A stretch of DNA of 64,000 bases from the NCBI GenBank assembly GCA_963825615.1, contig CAWGTV010000001.1:1054001-1118000 (forward strand), in the 5' to 3' direction. The position numbers were made by a program, and so were the translations under genes. This stretch comes from JAHEDT01 sp963825615. Its GTDB lineage: Bacteria > Desulfobacterota > Desulfuromonadia > Desulfuromonadales > BM103. Positions 1-9,249 of this stretch are shown piece by piece; positions within the stretch are counted from its first letter, which is position 1; each line of letters opens with the position of its first letter. The notes under the pieces are model-generated. The model saw only the letters and a program-made list of their open reading frames with translations, did not search any database and had not been told where the DNA came from.

Positions 1-2148
1 GGTGCCGCGCATCATCACCTCATGGTTGCCACGCCGAGAACCGTAGGAGTTGAAATCCGCCGGCCCGACGCCGCGCTCACGCAGATAGACGCCGGCAGGG
101 CTGCTGGCAAGTATCGATCCTGCCGGGGAGATGTGATCGGTGGTGATCGAATCACCGAGGACAGCCAGCGATCTGGCCCCAGAGAACCCTTCCAGACCGA
201 CCGCCATCTGTTCGCGCACCTCGAAGAAGGAAGGCTCCTTGACATAGGTGGACTCTGCTGCCCAGGCATAAGTCTGCCCCTCGGGCACCGGCAGGGACTG
301 CCAGCTCTCCTCGCCGGCAAAAACATCGGCATATTTCTCGCGGAACATGTCCGCAGAGACCAGCTTCACCAGTTCGGCGACTTCCGCATCGCTCGGCCAG
401 ATATCCTTGAGATAAACCGGTTGACCGTCACTCCCCACACCGAGCGGATCCTTGGTCAGGTCGATCAGGGTCGTGCCGGCAAGCGCGAAAGCGACCACCA
501 AAGGCGGCGAAGCCAGCCAGTTGGCCTTGGTCTGGGCGTGGATCCGCCCCTCGAAATTGCGGTTTCCGGAAAGCACCGAACAGACGGTCAGATCGGTTTT
601 GGTGAGCGCATCGGCAATCGGCCCGGTCAAAGGCCCGGAGTTGCCGATACAGGTGGTACACCCGTAGCCGACCACATTAAACCCGGTCTGGTCGAGATAT
701 GTCTGCAGGCCGGCCTTTTCCAGATAATCGGTCACGACCTTGGAGCCAGGGGCCAGCGAGGTTTTGACCCAAGGCTTCTGCCTGAGACCTTTCTCGACAG
801 CCTTCTTGGCCAGCAACCCTGCGCCCATCATCACCGCCGGATTGGATGTGTTCGTGCATGAGGTGATCGCAGCGATGACAACATCGCCCTGCTTCAGCTG
901 ATAGTCAGCACCGGCGACAGCAGCTCTTTGTTCAACCGCATCGGCTGGGATGACCGCTGCGGTCGCTGTTTTGAGCGCCTCGAGATCGACGCGATCCTGA
1001 GGCCGCTTCGGGCCGGCCAGGCTCGGCTTGACCGAGCCGAGATCCAGTTCCAGAACCGCCGTGTATTCAGGGTCGGCCATGCCGTCGAAACGCCACAGCC
1101 CCTGTTGCTTGGCGTAAGCCTCAACCAAGGCCACCGTTGCACTGTCACGCCCGGAGAGCCGCAGGTAGTCAAGGGTCACATCATCGATCGGGAACCAGCC
1201 GCAGGTAGCGCCATACTCGGGAGACATGTTGGCGATGGTCGCACGATCGGCCAGTTGCAGCTTGGCGAGACCATCTCCGAAGAACTCCACAAACTTGCCA
1301 ACCACACCGAACTTACGCAGCTGCTGGGTCACGGTCAGCACCAGGTCCGTCGCAGTCACACCTTCGCGCAGTTTGCCGGTCATGCGGAAACCGACAACCT
1401 CGGGAATGATCATTGAGACTGGCTGGCCCAGCATGGCGGCTTCGGCCTCGATGCCGCCCACCCCCCAGCCGAGCACGGCCAGGCCGTTGATCATGGTGGT
1501 GTGGCTGTCGGTACCGACCAGAGTGTCCGGGTAGGCGACCTTTTTGCCGCCAACATCCTCCGACCAGACGGTACGGGCCAGGTACTCAAGGTTTACCTGG
1601 TGACAGATGCCGGTGCCGGGTGGCACCACGCGGAAATTATCAAAGGCCAGCTGCCCCCAGCGCAGGAAAGCATAACGCTCGAAGTTGCGCTCCATTTCCT
1701 TATCGACGTTATAGGCGAAGGCTTCAGGCATGGCATACTTGTCGACCATGACCGAATGGTCAATCACCAGGTCCACCGGAATCTGTGGGTTGATCTTCTG
1801 TGGATCGCCGCCAACCCGGGCCACGGCATCACGCATCGCCGCCAGGTCGACAACCGCCGGCACACCGGTAAAATCTTGCATCAAAACCCGCGCTGGTCGA
1901 AAGGCAATTTCGTGGTCCGAGCTGTGCTCTCCCAGCCAATCGACCACGGCGTTGATATCTTGCACCGTCACCGTGTGACCATCCTCGTTGCGCAACAGGT
2001 TTTCCAGCAGCACCTTGAGAGTCAGCGGCAAACGCTTCACCTCACCGCGCTTGGTCGCGAACTCAGACAAGCTGAAATATTCGTAATTTGTCCCGTCAAC
2101 TGTGAGGGTTTGTCGGGTATTGAAATTGTTGAGACTGTTGATAGTCAT
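1..2148 (-). CDS. acnA: Aconitate hydratase AcnA, C-terminus cut by window edge
   Basis: Interconverts citrate and isocitrate in the TCA cycle using a [4Fe-4S] cluster. The frame is open from an ATG to the left edge, giving 716 of the roughly 890 residues usual for AcnA/IRP-type aconitases. Cluster cysteines are visible as C431 (in SCTNTSNP), C497 and C500 (in CTTC), close to the spacing of E. coli AcnA. The swivel domain begins near residue 672 (GDSITTDHISPAGS) and is truncated. An early stretch (VLMQDFTGVPAVVDLAAMRD) is also diagnostic. The start has a GGAGAG Shine-Dalgarno a few bases upstream. It is divergent from the MscS-type gene, sharing a 190-bp intergenic region. No frameshift was found when codon phase was checked at three distant points. 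Confidence 0.97.
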   Translation of the reverse strand, partial: MTINSLNNFNTRQTLTVDGTNYEYFSLSEFATKRGEVKRLPLTLKVLLENLLRNEDGHTVTVQDINAVVDWLGEHSSDHEIAFRPARVLMQDFTGVPAVVDLAAMRDAVARVGGDPQKINPQIPVDLVIDHSVMVDKYAMPEAFAYNVDKEMERNFERYAFLRWGQLAFDNFRVVPPGTGICHQVNLEYLARTVWSEDVGGKKVAYPDTLVGTDSHTTMINGLAVLGWGVGGIEAEAAMLGQPVSMIIPEVVGFRMTGKLREGVTATDLVLTVTQQLRKFGVVGKFVEFFGDGLAKLQLADRATIANMSPEYGATCGWFPIDDVTLDYLRLSGRDSATVALVEAYAKQQGLWRFDGMADPEYTAVLELDLGSVKPSLAGPKRPQDRVDLEALKTATAAVIPADAVEQRAAVAGADYQLKQGDVVIAAITSCTNTSNPAVMMGAGLLAKKAVEKGLRQKPWVKTSLAPGSKVVTDYLEKAGLQTYLDQTGFNVVGYGCTTCIGNSGPLTGPIADALTKTDLTVCSVLSGNRNFEGRIHAQTKANWLASPPLVVAFALAGTTLIDLTKDPLGVGSDGQPVYLKDIWPSDAEVAELVKLVSADMFREKYADVFAGEESWQSLPVPEGQTYAWAAESTYVKEPSFFEVREQMAVGLEGFSGARSLAVLGDSITTDHISPAGSILASSPAGVYLRERGVGPADFNSYGSRRGNHEVMMRGT

Positions 2149-2274
2149 CGGTTATCTCTCCTTCGTCCGTCGTGATGCAAACATCCGGGTAAATTATCGT
2201 AACCATTTTACCATAAACTCGGACAAGCACTGCCCATCTCAACATATTCCTGAAAAGCTCCCGCAGCCTTGCTT

Positions 2275-2302
2275 TTGACTTTTTCATCTGTTAGCTTAAA
2301 GT
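2275..2302 (+). promoter_or_regulatory. Candidate sigma-70 promoter for the MscS-type gene
   Basis: TTGACT (-35) and TAAAGT (-10) are separated by 16 bp and lie about 35 bp before the channel start codon. It is a pattern match only. Confidence 0.35.
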
Positions 2303-2338
2303 ATTGATTTAGTTCGAGAGTAACCGAAGGAGAAGAGC

Positions 2339-3446
2339 ATGGCAGAGTGGATGAAAAGCGAGCTTCTCGGCATCACTGTCTGGCAGTACGCCACTGCTCT
2401 CGGGGTTATTCTCATCGCCTACCTAGCCAAGAAATTCTTCGCCTATTTCTTTACCCGGGCCATCCTGCCACTGGCGCAGAAAACCCGCAAAGAACTGGAC
2501 GACCGTTTTCTTGCCTGTCTGCAGAAACCTGCAGAATTCTTCGTCTTCCTGATCGGCCTTTTCGTCGCCCTGCAGATCCTGCAACTGCCCTCCGACCCTG
2601 TCGATATGGCCCACTTCTCGATCGCGGTGCTCAAGGCGCTGGTCATTTTCGACGTCGCTTGGTTCCTCTTCAACCTGGTCGACATGGTGGACCATTACCT
2701 GGGCAAATGGGCCGCCAGCACCGAGTCGACCCTCGACGATCACCTGGCCCCCCTGCTACGGAAAAGCCTGCGCATCTTTATCGTAATCATGGCCGGCCTC
2801 ATGACGATCCAGACCTTCGGTTATCCGGTGACCGGGGTCCTCGCCTCCCTCGGCATCGGCGGCCTGGCCTTTGCCCTGGCCGCCAAGGACACGGTATCGA
2901 ACATCTTCGGTTCACTCATGATCATCTTCGACCGACCTTTTCATGTCGGCGACTGGGTCAAGGCCGGCGACCTCGAAGGGACGGTCGAGGCTGTCGGCTT
3001 CCGCTCGACCAAGATCCGCACCTTTGCCAAAACCCTGATCTCCGTACCGAACAACATTATCGCCAACATGGCTCTCGACAACTTTAGCCGCATGCCCAAG
3101 CGGCGGATACGCCTGACCGTCGGCGTCTCATACGACACCACGTCAGAACAGATGCGTGAAGCGGTCCGTCGCATCCGCGAACTGTTGAAAAGTCATCCGG
3201 CCATTGATCAGGAGTTTTTTCTGGTCAACTTTACCGACTTCGGGGCGTCCTCCCTCGACATCATGGTCTACTGCTTCACCACTTCGACCGTCTGGGGAGA
3301 ATATCTCGAAGCCCGGGAGGATCTCTGCCTGCAGATCATGGACATTCTCGAAGAATCTGGGATTGGAAATCGCTTTCCCGAGTACCACTGTCTACCTGCG
3401 ACATGAAGATCCGGATCCGCAACAGCCGCCCCCCGAAAGATCATGA
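2339..3446 (+). CDS. MscS-family small-conductance mechanosensitive channel (one frameshift near the end)
   Basis: Predicted inner-membrane channel that opens under hypo-osmotic stress. About four transmembrane segments occupy residues 10-180. The last, Gly/Ala-rich one (GIGGLAFALAAKDTVSNIFG) is the MscS pore helix, followed by the beta domain (DRPFHVGDWVKAGDLEGTVE) and the alpha/beta cytoplasmic domain. Read straight, the protein stops at 3406 with an atypical tail. Removing one G from the GGG at 3359-3361 gives the usual family ending (GLEIAFPSTTVYLRH) and a stop at 3446, so I place the true end there. AAGGAG precedes the ATG. Family-level identity is clear; which MscS subtype is not. Confidence 0.9.
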
Positions 3447-3496
3447 TATGCCAACACCATTGGATGAAATTGATCCTGAATTTAAGGAGGAAAACG

Positions 3497-3766
3497 ATGC
3501 GCAGATGGCTTCTCTTGATAGTTCTGGTTGTTCTCATAGGCGGCTGCGCCCCTTGGATCGGCTTGCAGAACCTTGAACTTGGCATGACCAAGGCCGAGGT
3601 CTTGCAGCAGATGGGCAACCCAACGAATGCTTCGGGCAGTGGTAGTGAGGAATACCTCTGGTACATCCCCGTGAATCGCTTCTGGGAGCGCTACTATGTC
3701 CACCTGGTGAACGGCAAGGTCGAGTCCTACGGCCAACTCAACCAGCAGGCGGAGTCCCCACAGTAA
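3497..3766 (+). CDS. Small SmpA/OmlA (BamE)-like lipoprotein
   Basis: An 89-residue predicted lipoprotein: a basic start, hydrophobic helix and lipobox LIGG-C17. The mature part (LGMTKAEVLQQMGNPT, then EEYLWYIPV) matches the start of SmpA/OmlA-fold proteins such as BamE, where LGM-K-EV---G-P is typical. The start was chosen at the ATG 8 bp after an AAGGAGG site, because an upstream in-frame ATG would put a charged extension before the signal peptide. A hairpin follows the gene. It may have an envelope role, but many short BamE-like lipoproteins have no known function. Confidence 0.75.
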   Translation: MRRWLLLIVLVVLIGGCAPWIGLQNLELGMTKAEVLQQMGNPTNASGSGSEEYLWYIPVNRFWERYYVHLVNGKVESYGQLNQQAESPQ

Positions 3767-3814
3767 CATTAGAAACCGGTCATAGCCCTCTCGATAATTA
3801 ACCCTCAACTGTGG

Positions 3815-3839
3815 ACAAAGGCCCAGCGAGGGCCTTTGT
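3815..3839 (+). terminator. Hairpin after the small lipoprotein gene
   Basis: A perfect 10-bp stem (ACAAAGGCCC / GGGCCTTTGT) with a 5-nt loop. It lacks a proper U-tract, so termination is likely but not certain. Confidence 0.55.
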
Positions 3840-3916
3840 ACGTTACCCACCGATTGTCGTCACAGCATTATGTTGTTAATTTTCTGACACGAAAGAATCG
3901 ATCTCAGGAGGAGATA

Positions 3917-5045
3917 ATGGCCGAACGGGTTTATTTCGCGGACGTGCGCGCGGGCATGCGTGAAAACCTGCATACCAAACTGGAGCGTTTGATCAACAAC
4001 GCCGGACTGACTGACATCATCCGCCCAGGCGGACTGGTTGCCATCAAGATGCACTTCGGCGAAAAGGGCGGACACGCCTACATCAGGCCGACGTTCGTGC
4101 GCCGCATCGTCGACCAAGTCAAGGCTGCCGGCGGCAAACCTTTTTTGACCGACTCGAGCACCCTTTATCCGGGCGAGCGCAAAGAAGCCGTGTCCGCTTT
4201 GACCTGCGCCATAGAAAACGGCTTCGCCTATGCCGTTGTCAATGCGCCGTTGATTATGAGCGACGGGTTGCGCGGCCATTCGGCACGCCGGGTTGCCGTT
4301 CCGGGGGAATTGCTTGGCGCGGTTGACATCGGGCTGGAGATCCTCGAGGCGGACACCCTGATCGTGCTCTCACATTTCAAATGCCACGAGTTGACCGGCT
4401 TCGGCGGTGCGATCAAAAATCTGGCCATGGGTTGTTCCAGCCGTGAAGGGAAGCTCGAGCAGCATTCTACTGTTGCGCCGAGCATCTCCGCAAAGCACTG
4501 CACCACCTGCGGAGCCTGCCTCAAGGCCTGCGCTCATGAGGCGATCGATCTCAGCAGTGGCCAGGCGATTCTCGATGTCGGCCCGCTGTGTCGGTTGTGG
4601 CCGCTGTATCACGGTGTGCGAACCCCAGGCGATCCGCATCCAGTGGAACGAGGAATCCATCCTGGTCATGAAAAAAATGGCCGAGTACGCCCTGGGAGCC
4701 ATTACCGGCAAGAACCGGCAAGTGCTGTACGTCAACTTCATTACACAGGTGTCGCCAGCCTGTGACTGTTATGGTCACTCCGACGCACCGATCGTTCCCG
4801 ACCTCGGCATCCTTGCGGCAACCGACCCGGTGGCTCTTGACCAGGCCTGTGCCGACCTGGTCAATCAGGCCCGCGGCTTGCCGAACACGGCCATGCAGAC
4901 CGGCCACGAGCCGGGGTGCGACAAGTTCCGCGGCGTCTATCCGCTGATCGACTGGGAGGTGCAACTGGAGCATGGCGAAAAAGTGGGGCTGGGCAGACGG
5001 GCTTATGAACTGGTAAAATTAGAGCCGGAGCAAGAGAAATGGTGA
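3917..5045 (+). CDS. DUF362 / double 4Fe-4S ferredoxin protein (one frameshift)
   Basis: The N-terminal 200 residues form the DUF362 domain (VAIKMHFGEKGG; SHFKCHELTGFGGAIKNLAMG). Two ferredoxin motifs follow, CTTCGACLKAC and CVGCGRCITVC, each CX2CX2CX3C and able to bind a [4Fe-4S] cluster. The frame breaks between the two motifs; removing one G at 4580-4581 joins them and continues to the stop at 5045, giving about 375 residues as in related proteins. The start has a strong GGAGGAG site 5 bp upstream. The function of the family is not established; an electron-transfer role is inferred from the clusters. There is no signal peptide, so it is probably cytoplasmic. Confidence 0.88.
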
Positions 5046-5148
5046 TCTACGGCCAACAGAAAGCACATCTGTTGCCCGTTGCCTTTTAGGTCTTTGTTTT
5101 GCCTTTGACGTTCCCCTACCGTCAAGTGTAGCCAAACAGATTGAGATT

Positions 5149-5227
5149 AATCCGGGGTACGAAGAAAAACTGTCTGAGTCTGCCAATGCGTCAGTGCAGG
5201 CGGACGAGTTTTTTTCTTCGCCGGATT
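5149..5227. repeat. Long imperfect inverted repeat
   Basis: AATCCGG..CGAAGAAAAACT on the left mirrors AGTTTTTTTCTTCG.CCGGATT on the right, giving a stem of about 19 bp with further partial pairing inside. It may terminate the DUF362 transcript or be a small non-autonomous repeat. Confidence 0.6.
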
Positions 5228-5243
5228 GATTTCATGGCGTGAG

Positions 5244-5320
5244 GGGGCTGTCCCCGGCTTTACAGGGGGAACGCAACAATCATTAAATCAAAGGGACGGT
5301 CGCCTTGCGGGGACAGCCCC
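5244..5320. repeat. REP/MITE-like inverted repeat (GGGGCTGTCCCC ... GGGGACAGCCCC)
   Basis: Two perfect 12-bp inverted arms are separated by 53 bp. Repeats of this GGGGCTGTCCCC type recall dispersed intergenic palindromes and ends of small transposon derivatives. No transposase is present here and copy number cannot be judged from one window. Confidence 0.6.
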
Positions 5321-5347
5321 TGCAGGAGTTCCGTTCCCTGAAGCCGT

Positions 5348-5379
5348 CTTACTCTTTTTGCTTGCCCAAAAAGAGTAAG
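5348..5379. terminator. A/T-rich hairpin, possible bidirectional terminator
   Basis: A perfect 12-bp inverted repeat (CTTACTCTTTTT / AAAAAGAGTAAG) with an 8-nt loop. Runs of T and A at the arms would give U-tracts on either strand. No other gene lies between 5046 and 5530. Confidence 0.5.
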
Positions 5380-5530
5380 CAAAAAAGGGCCAGAGTCAGC
5401 TTTAGCGAGCTGAAAAAATCGAGGAGAGTCTTCATGCGTCAACCTGTCTTGGGATAGCTGCATACTATCACTACTTATTCACCGAACAACAACGACAGGT
5501 TCAAGTAAAAAAACCACTGGAGGACTGCAC

Positions 5531-5917
5531 ATGATGGAGATCACTTTTCCGGGGGGCGTTGAAGTCAATGCCCAATACAAGAATTTCGAGATCGCAACGG
5601 ACCAGCCGGAAATCAACGGCGGCCGAAACACGGCGCCCTCACCGTTCGATCTCTTTCTGGTCTCGCTAGGAACCTGCGCCGGATTTTACGCCCTGCGTTT
5701 CTGCCAGCAACGCGACCTGTCGACCGCCGGCATGCGCCTGACGCTGAGCAGCATGCGGAATGCCGAAACCAAGCATCTTGACCGTATCGCGATCACCCTG
5801 CATCTGCCTGACGGCTTTCCGGAGAAATATCGCGGCGCCATCATTCGCGCCACCGATCAGTGTTCCGTCAAAAAGGCCCTGCTTGATCCGCCGGTGATTG
5901 AAGTCATCACGGGTTAA
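5531..5917 (+). CDS. OsmC-family protein
   Basis: A 128-residue OsmC/Ohr-fold protein. The family core is visible: NGGRNTAPSPFDLFLVSLGTCAG, one cysteine in the SLGTC helix, and a second cysteine late in the chain (ATDQCSVKKAL). OsmC and Ohr proteins use two cysteines to reduce organic hydroperoxides; this one lacks the longer Ohr signature and is closer to the YhfA-type subgroup, whose substrate is uncertain. The first of two adjacent ATGs fits the GGAGG site 7 bp upstream. Its end overlaps the convergent DUF4911 gene by 4 bp. Confidence 0.85.
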   Translation: MMEITFPGGVEVNAQYKNFEIATDQPEINGGRNTAPSPFDLFLVSLGTCAGFYALRFCQQRDLSTAGMRLTLSSMRNAETKHLDRIAITLHLPDGFPEKYRGAIIRATDQCSVKKALLDPPVIEVITG

Positions 5918-6159
5918 AGAGGTGGGACCTGCTCCGGAACAGCCACTTCCTGCAGACCGAGCTCCACAGCGAGCGCCTTGAGCAGGATATCGGCATCGCC
6001 GTAACGGCTGACTGGATAGGCAATCTCTACCAGTCCATTCTGCTTGTCGAGGGTGCGCGCAAAAGCCAACCCGTCATAGCTTTCCAAGATAAAGCGTAGC
6101 TGGCCGATCTGGGCGCGCGGCAGCAGGAAGTAACGTTTGCCGAAGCTTGTGCTTGTCAT
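5914..6159 (-). CDS. DUF4911-like small protein
   Basis: An 81-residue soluble protein with no signal peptide. The pattern IGQLRFILESYDGLAFARTLDKQ resembles DUF4911 proteins, which occur widely in Geobacter relatives without assigned function. The assignment is from memory of the family, not a search. It is the last gene of a leftward operon: it starts 22 bp after the NudC stop and has GAGG before the ATG. Confidence 0.65.
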   Translation of the reverse strand: MTSTSFGKRYFLLPRAQIGQLRFILESYDGLAFARTLDKQNGLVEIAYPVSRYGDADILLKALAVELGLQEVAVPEQVPPL

Positions 6160-6181
6160 GGTGCTGGCCTCATAGGGGCGA

Positions 6182-7039
6182 TCAGGGCAGCCTGAGGATT
6201 TTATCCAGGATATAGCGGGCGATGCTGCGTTTGGGGGGGAGGCCGGGCAGCTCGGTCACGGGAAACCAGCGCGCATCGGCCAGCTCAGTAGTATCGATCC
6301 TGATCTCCCCGGCAACATAATCGGCGACAAAGCCGACCATCACCTGGCTCGGGAATGGCCAGCACTGGCTGCCGACATAACGGACATTGTCCACCTTGAC
6401 CCCAGTTTCCTCAGCAACCTCACGAACAGCCGTCTCTTCCAGCGATTCTCCGAAATCCTGAAAACCGGCAACCAGGCTGTAACGGTTTGCCGCCCAGTTC
6501 GGCTTGCGGGTCAGCAGCACTTCCCCTGGACGGGTCACCAGGACAATGGCACAGGGGTGGATGGCTGGGAACATATGGACATGGCAGGAGGTGCAGTTGC
6601 GTCCCCACTCCTCGGCCAACCAACTGGTCGGTTGACCGCAGTAGCCGCAGAAACGGCTGCGTTCCTGCCAGTGCAGGATCATGCGCCCCATCCCCCCCAG
6701 GGAAAGCAGGTCGATCGGTAGCTGAGGTTTCTCTTCGAGCAGCCAGTGGCCCTCGAGCTCACCAGGCAAGCCATGCGCATCTCCCAGCTCGACCAGACGG
6801 CAGGGCTCTCCCCGCCAGCGACCAAGATAGAGCGCCGGCTCATCGGGACAGACGCCGAAGGGCAGCACCAAATGGCCGTCCTCCCTTGCCGCCAGCATTT
6901 TGCTACCGCTCAGCAGCACGGAGTAGCCGGCCCCACCCGGGTCCTGACCGGGGCCCTTCAGGGCAAACTGCCCGGCAAGACAGGCCCGGTTAAAGGGCAG
7001 GTGCAGTGGCGAAGCATAGTGTTCCGGCAAGCTGGTCAC
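6182..7039 (-). CDS. nudC: NAD(+) diphosphatase / NAD-cap hydrolase NudC
   Basis: Hydrolyses NAD(H) to NMN(H) and AMP and, in characterised members, removes NAD caps from RNA. The 285 residues contain the zinc ribbon (CGYCG ... CTSCH), the Nudix box (GFQDFGESLEETAVREVAEETG), and the subfamily motif after it as SQCWPFPSQVM; the canonical form is SQPWPFPxS, so the first Pro is replaced by Cys. The start is GTG, overlapping the stop of the upstream Nudix gene by 4 bp (GTGA), which indicates translational coupling. Confidence 0.92.
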   Translation of the reverse strand: MTSLPEHYASPLHLPFNRACLAGQFALKGPGQDPGGAGYSVLLSGSKMLAAREDGHLVLPFGVCPDEPALYLGRWRGEPCRLVELGDAHGLPGELEGHWLLEEKPQLPIDLLSLGGMGRMILHWQERSRFCGYCGQPTSWLAEEWGRNCTSCHVHMFPAIHPCAIVLVTRPGEVLLTRKPNWAANRYSLVAGFQDFGESLEETAVREVAEETGVKVDNVRYVGSQCWPFPSQVMVGFVADYVAGEIRIDTTELADARWFPVTELPGLPPKRSIARYILDKILRLP

Positions 7040-7572
7040 AGGTCGTTCTCCAGACAGAGCTTCTGGTACAGCAGCAACGCCATAAGGGTCTTGCTGTCCT
7101 GAATTTCTCCTCCGTCAATCTTGTGCAGAGCGTCGGCAAGGGCCATCGGGCAGAGTTCGATCAGCTCGTCAGGCTCGAGGTTCTGTTCCCCGGCAACGAG
7201 CTCTCGGCCCAGGAAAAGATGAATATACTCATCACAGAAACCCGGCGTACTCCAGAATCCGCCGAGCGGCATCAATTGCGCCGCGGCATAGCCGGCCTCT
7301 TCGATCAATTCGCGCCCGGCGCAGTCCTGTGCCGTTTCCCCCGGCTCCAGACGTCCCGCAGGAATTTCGTAAAGCATTGTGCCGATCGCTGGCCGGTACT
7401 GACGAATCAGCAAGACCCGGCCATCGGGCAAAATCGGCAGCACAGCGGCTCCGCCCGGATGCCGGATAATTTCAAAACTCGACTGACGACCATCGGGCAT
7501 CTGATGCTTTTCCACCGCCACGTCCAGAACCCGTCCGGAAAACACGACGTCTCGGGATACGATTTTCGTCAT
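7036..7572 (-). CDS. Nudix hydrolase, ADP-ribose pyrophosphatase type
   Basis: A 178-residue Nudix protein. The box GRLEPGETAQDCAGRELIEE is intact (GX5EX7REUXEEXGU). Preceding sequence (VLLIRQYRPAIGTMLYEIPAG) is typical of the ADP-ribose pyrophosphatase/NudF group, which splits ADP-ribose into AMP and ribose 5-phosphate. It overlaps both neighbours by 4 bp, so lipid kinase, this gene and nudC are probably cotranscribed and translationally coupled. Exact substrate is inferred from subgroup resemblance only. Confidence 0.9.
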   Translation of the reverse strand: MTKIVSRDVVFSGRVLDVAVEKHQMPDGRQSSFEIIRHPGGAAVLPILPDGRVLLIRQYRPAIGTMLYEIPAGRLEPGETAQDCAGRELIEEAGYAAAQLMPLGGFWSTPGFCDEYIHLFLGRELVAGEQNLEPDELIELCPMALADALHKIDGGEIQDSKTLMALLLYQKLCLENDL

Positions 7573-8469
7573 GAACTCACTCCTCGCGGTTCGGGACCGG
7601 CCGTGGCAGGCAAGACCATGGCAACCGCACCGGGAACGGCCTCAATCCGCACCGGCAAACGCCCCCAGGCATCACCATCGACCTGCACGGCAATATCCTG
7701 GCCCCGCAATTCACTGTTCATAACAGAGAAAAACGCGACCAGCGGCGGTCGCAAAGGGCGCTTCAGCAAGAGCGCCGCGGCAAACTTCAACATGGCCAAC
7801 CGCCCGCCCTGGAGCAGCAGGCAGATATCGAGATCTTCACGAAACATCGAAGCCCCGGGGGTTACCGTGTAGCGACCGCCGTAGTAACGACAGTTGCTCA
7901 CCACCACGCCATATCCGGTATGGCTTCGGCCATCCGGCGTAACCAGTTCCAGCGCTGCGGGGCTCTTCAGCAGCAGGACCTCCAGGGCGCTGACCGCATA
8001 AGCCAAACGGCCGATAAATCGTTTCAGACCGGAACGCACATGCGTCACCGCCTCGGCATCCCAGCCGGCACTCGCCATCAGCAGGAACAGGTCGGCATCG
8101 ATCCTGCCCAAGCGTAATCCGGCGCGGGACCCCATGAACGGCCAGGGCACAGGCTTGCTCCAGGGTCATTGGGATCCCCGCTTCGAGGGCAAACACATTG
8201 ACCGTGCCGAGGGGCAGGAAAGCAATCGGCAACGCCGGTGAAGCAACTCCGTTGACCACTTCATTGAGCGTACCGTCACCGCCGGCGGCGACAATGCGGT
8301 CAAATCCTTCCGACAACGCCTGTGCAGCAAACTTTCTGGCATCACCGCGGGCCTCGGTCAGACAAAGCTTGACCTCGGCACCAAGTCTTTGCAATTCGGC
8401 TACGGCCCTGTGAATACGTGGCCGGGCATCACCGCCACTGACCGGATTGGCAATCAGCTTGATCCGCAT
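7569..8469 (-). CDS. YegS/DagK-family lipid kinase (one frameshift)
   Basis: Predicted diacylglycerol/lipid kinase. The N-terminal catalytic domain has NPVSGG at residues 8-13 and the nucleotide-binding motif AAGGDGTLNEVVNG. The C-terminal beta-sandwich (ASAGWDAEAV; VVVSNCRYYGGRYTVTPGA; DICLLL) lies in the next frame. Removing one C from 8107-8109 joins them at LGRIDADLFLLMASAG and gives about 300 residues, normal for the family. The ATG is preceded by GAGG. It heads the leftward operon with the two Nudix genes. Confidence 0.88.
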
Positions 8470-8587
8470 TGACACCTCAGGAGAAAAGCTCGCTTTTTTT
8501 GCAAACCGTTTCAGTATGCCGCGAACACTTCCGACAAACAAGCCCTTCCCACTCTTCACAGCGCTGTAAAAACGGGTAGAATGGGAG

Positions 8588-9235
8588 ATGATGCAAACAA
8601 CGAAAACACATAGGCAGGGACGCCTGCTTGCCATCGGCGATATTCACGGCTGCCTGCGGCAACTCGAAGCATTGCTGGACCGGGTCGCGCCTGCAGTAGA
8701 AGACCAGGTGGTTTTCCTCGGCGACTACGTCGACCGCGGTCCGGCCAGCGCCGGTGTCATCGATTGCCTGATCGAATTCGGCAGGAGCTTCCCGGCAACC
8801 GTATTTCTGCGTGGCAACCATGAAGAGATGTTCACCGACTATCTGGCCGGGCGCGATCCGGCGGCATTCCTCCTGAACGGCGGGCTGAAGACCCTGAACA
8901 GTTACCACGACAGCCGGCAGTGGCCGATCCCCCAAGCACATCGTACCTTTCTCGACAACCTGGTCAACTATTACCAGACGGACGAATATATTTTCGTTCA
9001 CGCCGGGCTGCGTCCCGGCTTGCCGCTTGCCGAGCAGGAGAGCAGAGACCTGCTCTGGATTCGCCAGGAATTCATCAACTCGGACTTCGACTGGGGGAAG
9101 ACCGTGGTCTATGGGCACACACCACTTCAAGAACCCTACTTGACCGCTACGCGAATGGGGCTGGATACCGGCTGCGTCTACGGTCGCCAACTCACCTGCT
9201 GCGACGTTCGCAGCAGGCAGTTCTGGCAGGCGTGA
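8588..9235 (+). CDS. PPP-family serine/threonine protein phosphatase
   Basis: All metallophosphoesterase motifs of the bacterial PPP group (PrpA/PrpB-like) are present in order: GDIHG, GDYVDRG, RGNHE, VHAG and YGHTP. These residues bind the two metal ions at the active site. The length, 215 residues, is normal for these compact enzymes, which dephosphorylate proteins or small phosphoesters such as Ap4A; the sequence does not decide which. Two adjacent ATGs are possible starts. It is divergent from the lipid kinase and convergent with the U32 peptidase. Confidence 0.9.
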   Translation: MMQTTKTHRQGRLLAIGDIHGCLRQLEALLDRVAPAVEDQVVFLGDYVDRGPASAGVIDCLIEFGRSFPATVFLRGNHEEMFTDYLAGRDPAAFLLNGGLKTLNSYHDSRQWPIPQAHRTFLDNLVNYYQTDEYIFVHAGLRPGLPLAEQESRDLLWIRQEFINSDFDWGKTVVYGHTPLQEPYLTATRMGLDTGCVYGRQLTCCDVRSRQFWQA

Positions 9236-9249
9236 AGCCCTAAGCGCTT

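Noticed and set aside
22..861. 279-codon plus-strand frame at the left edge
   Set aside because: Antisense to aconitase, whose cysteine ligands and codon phase are intact.
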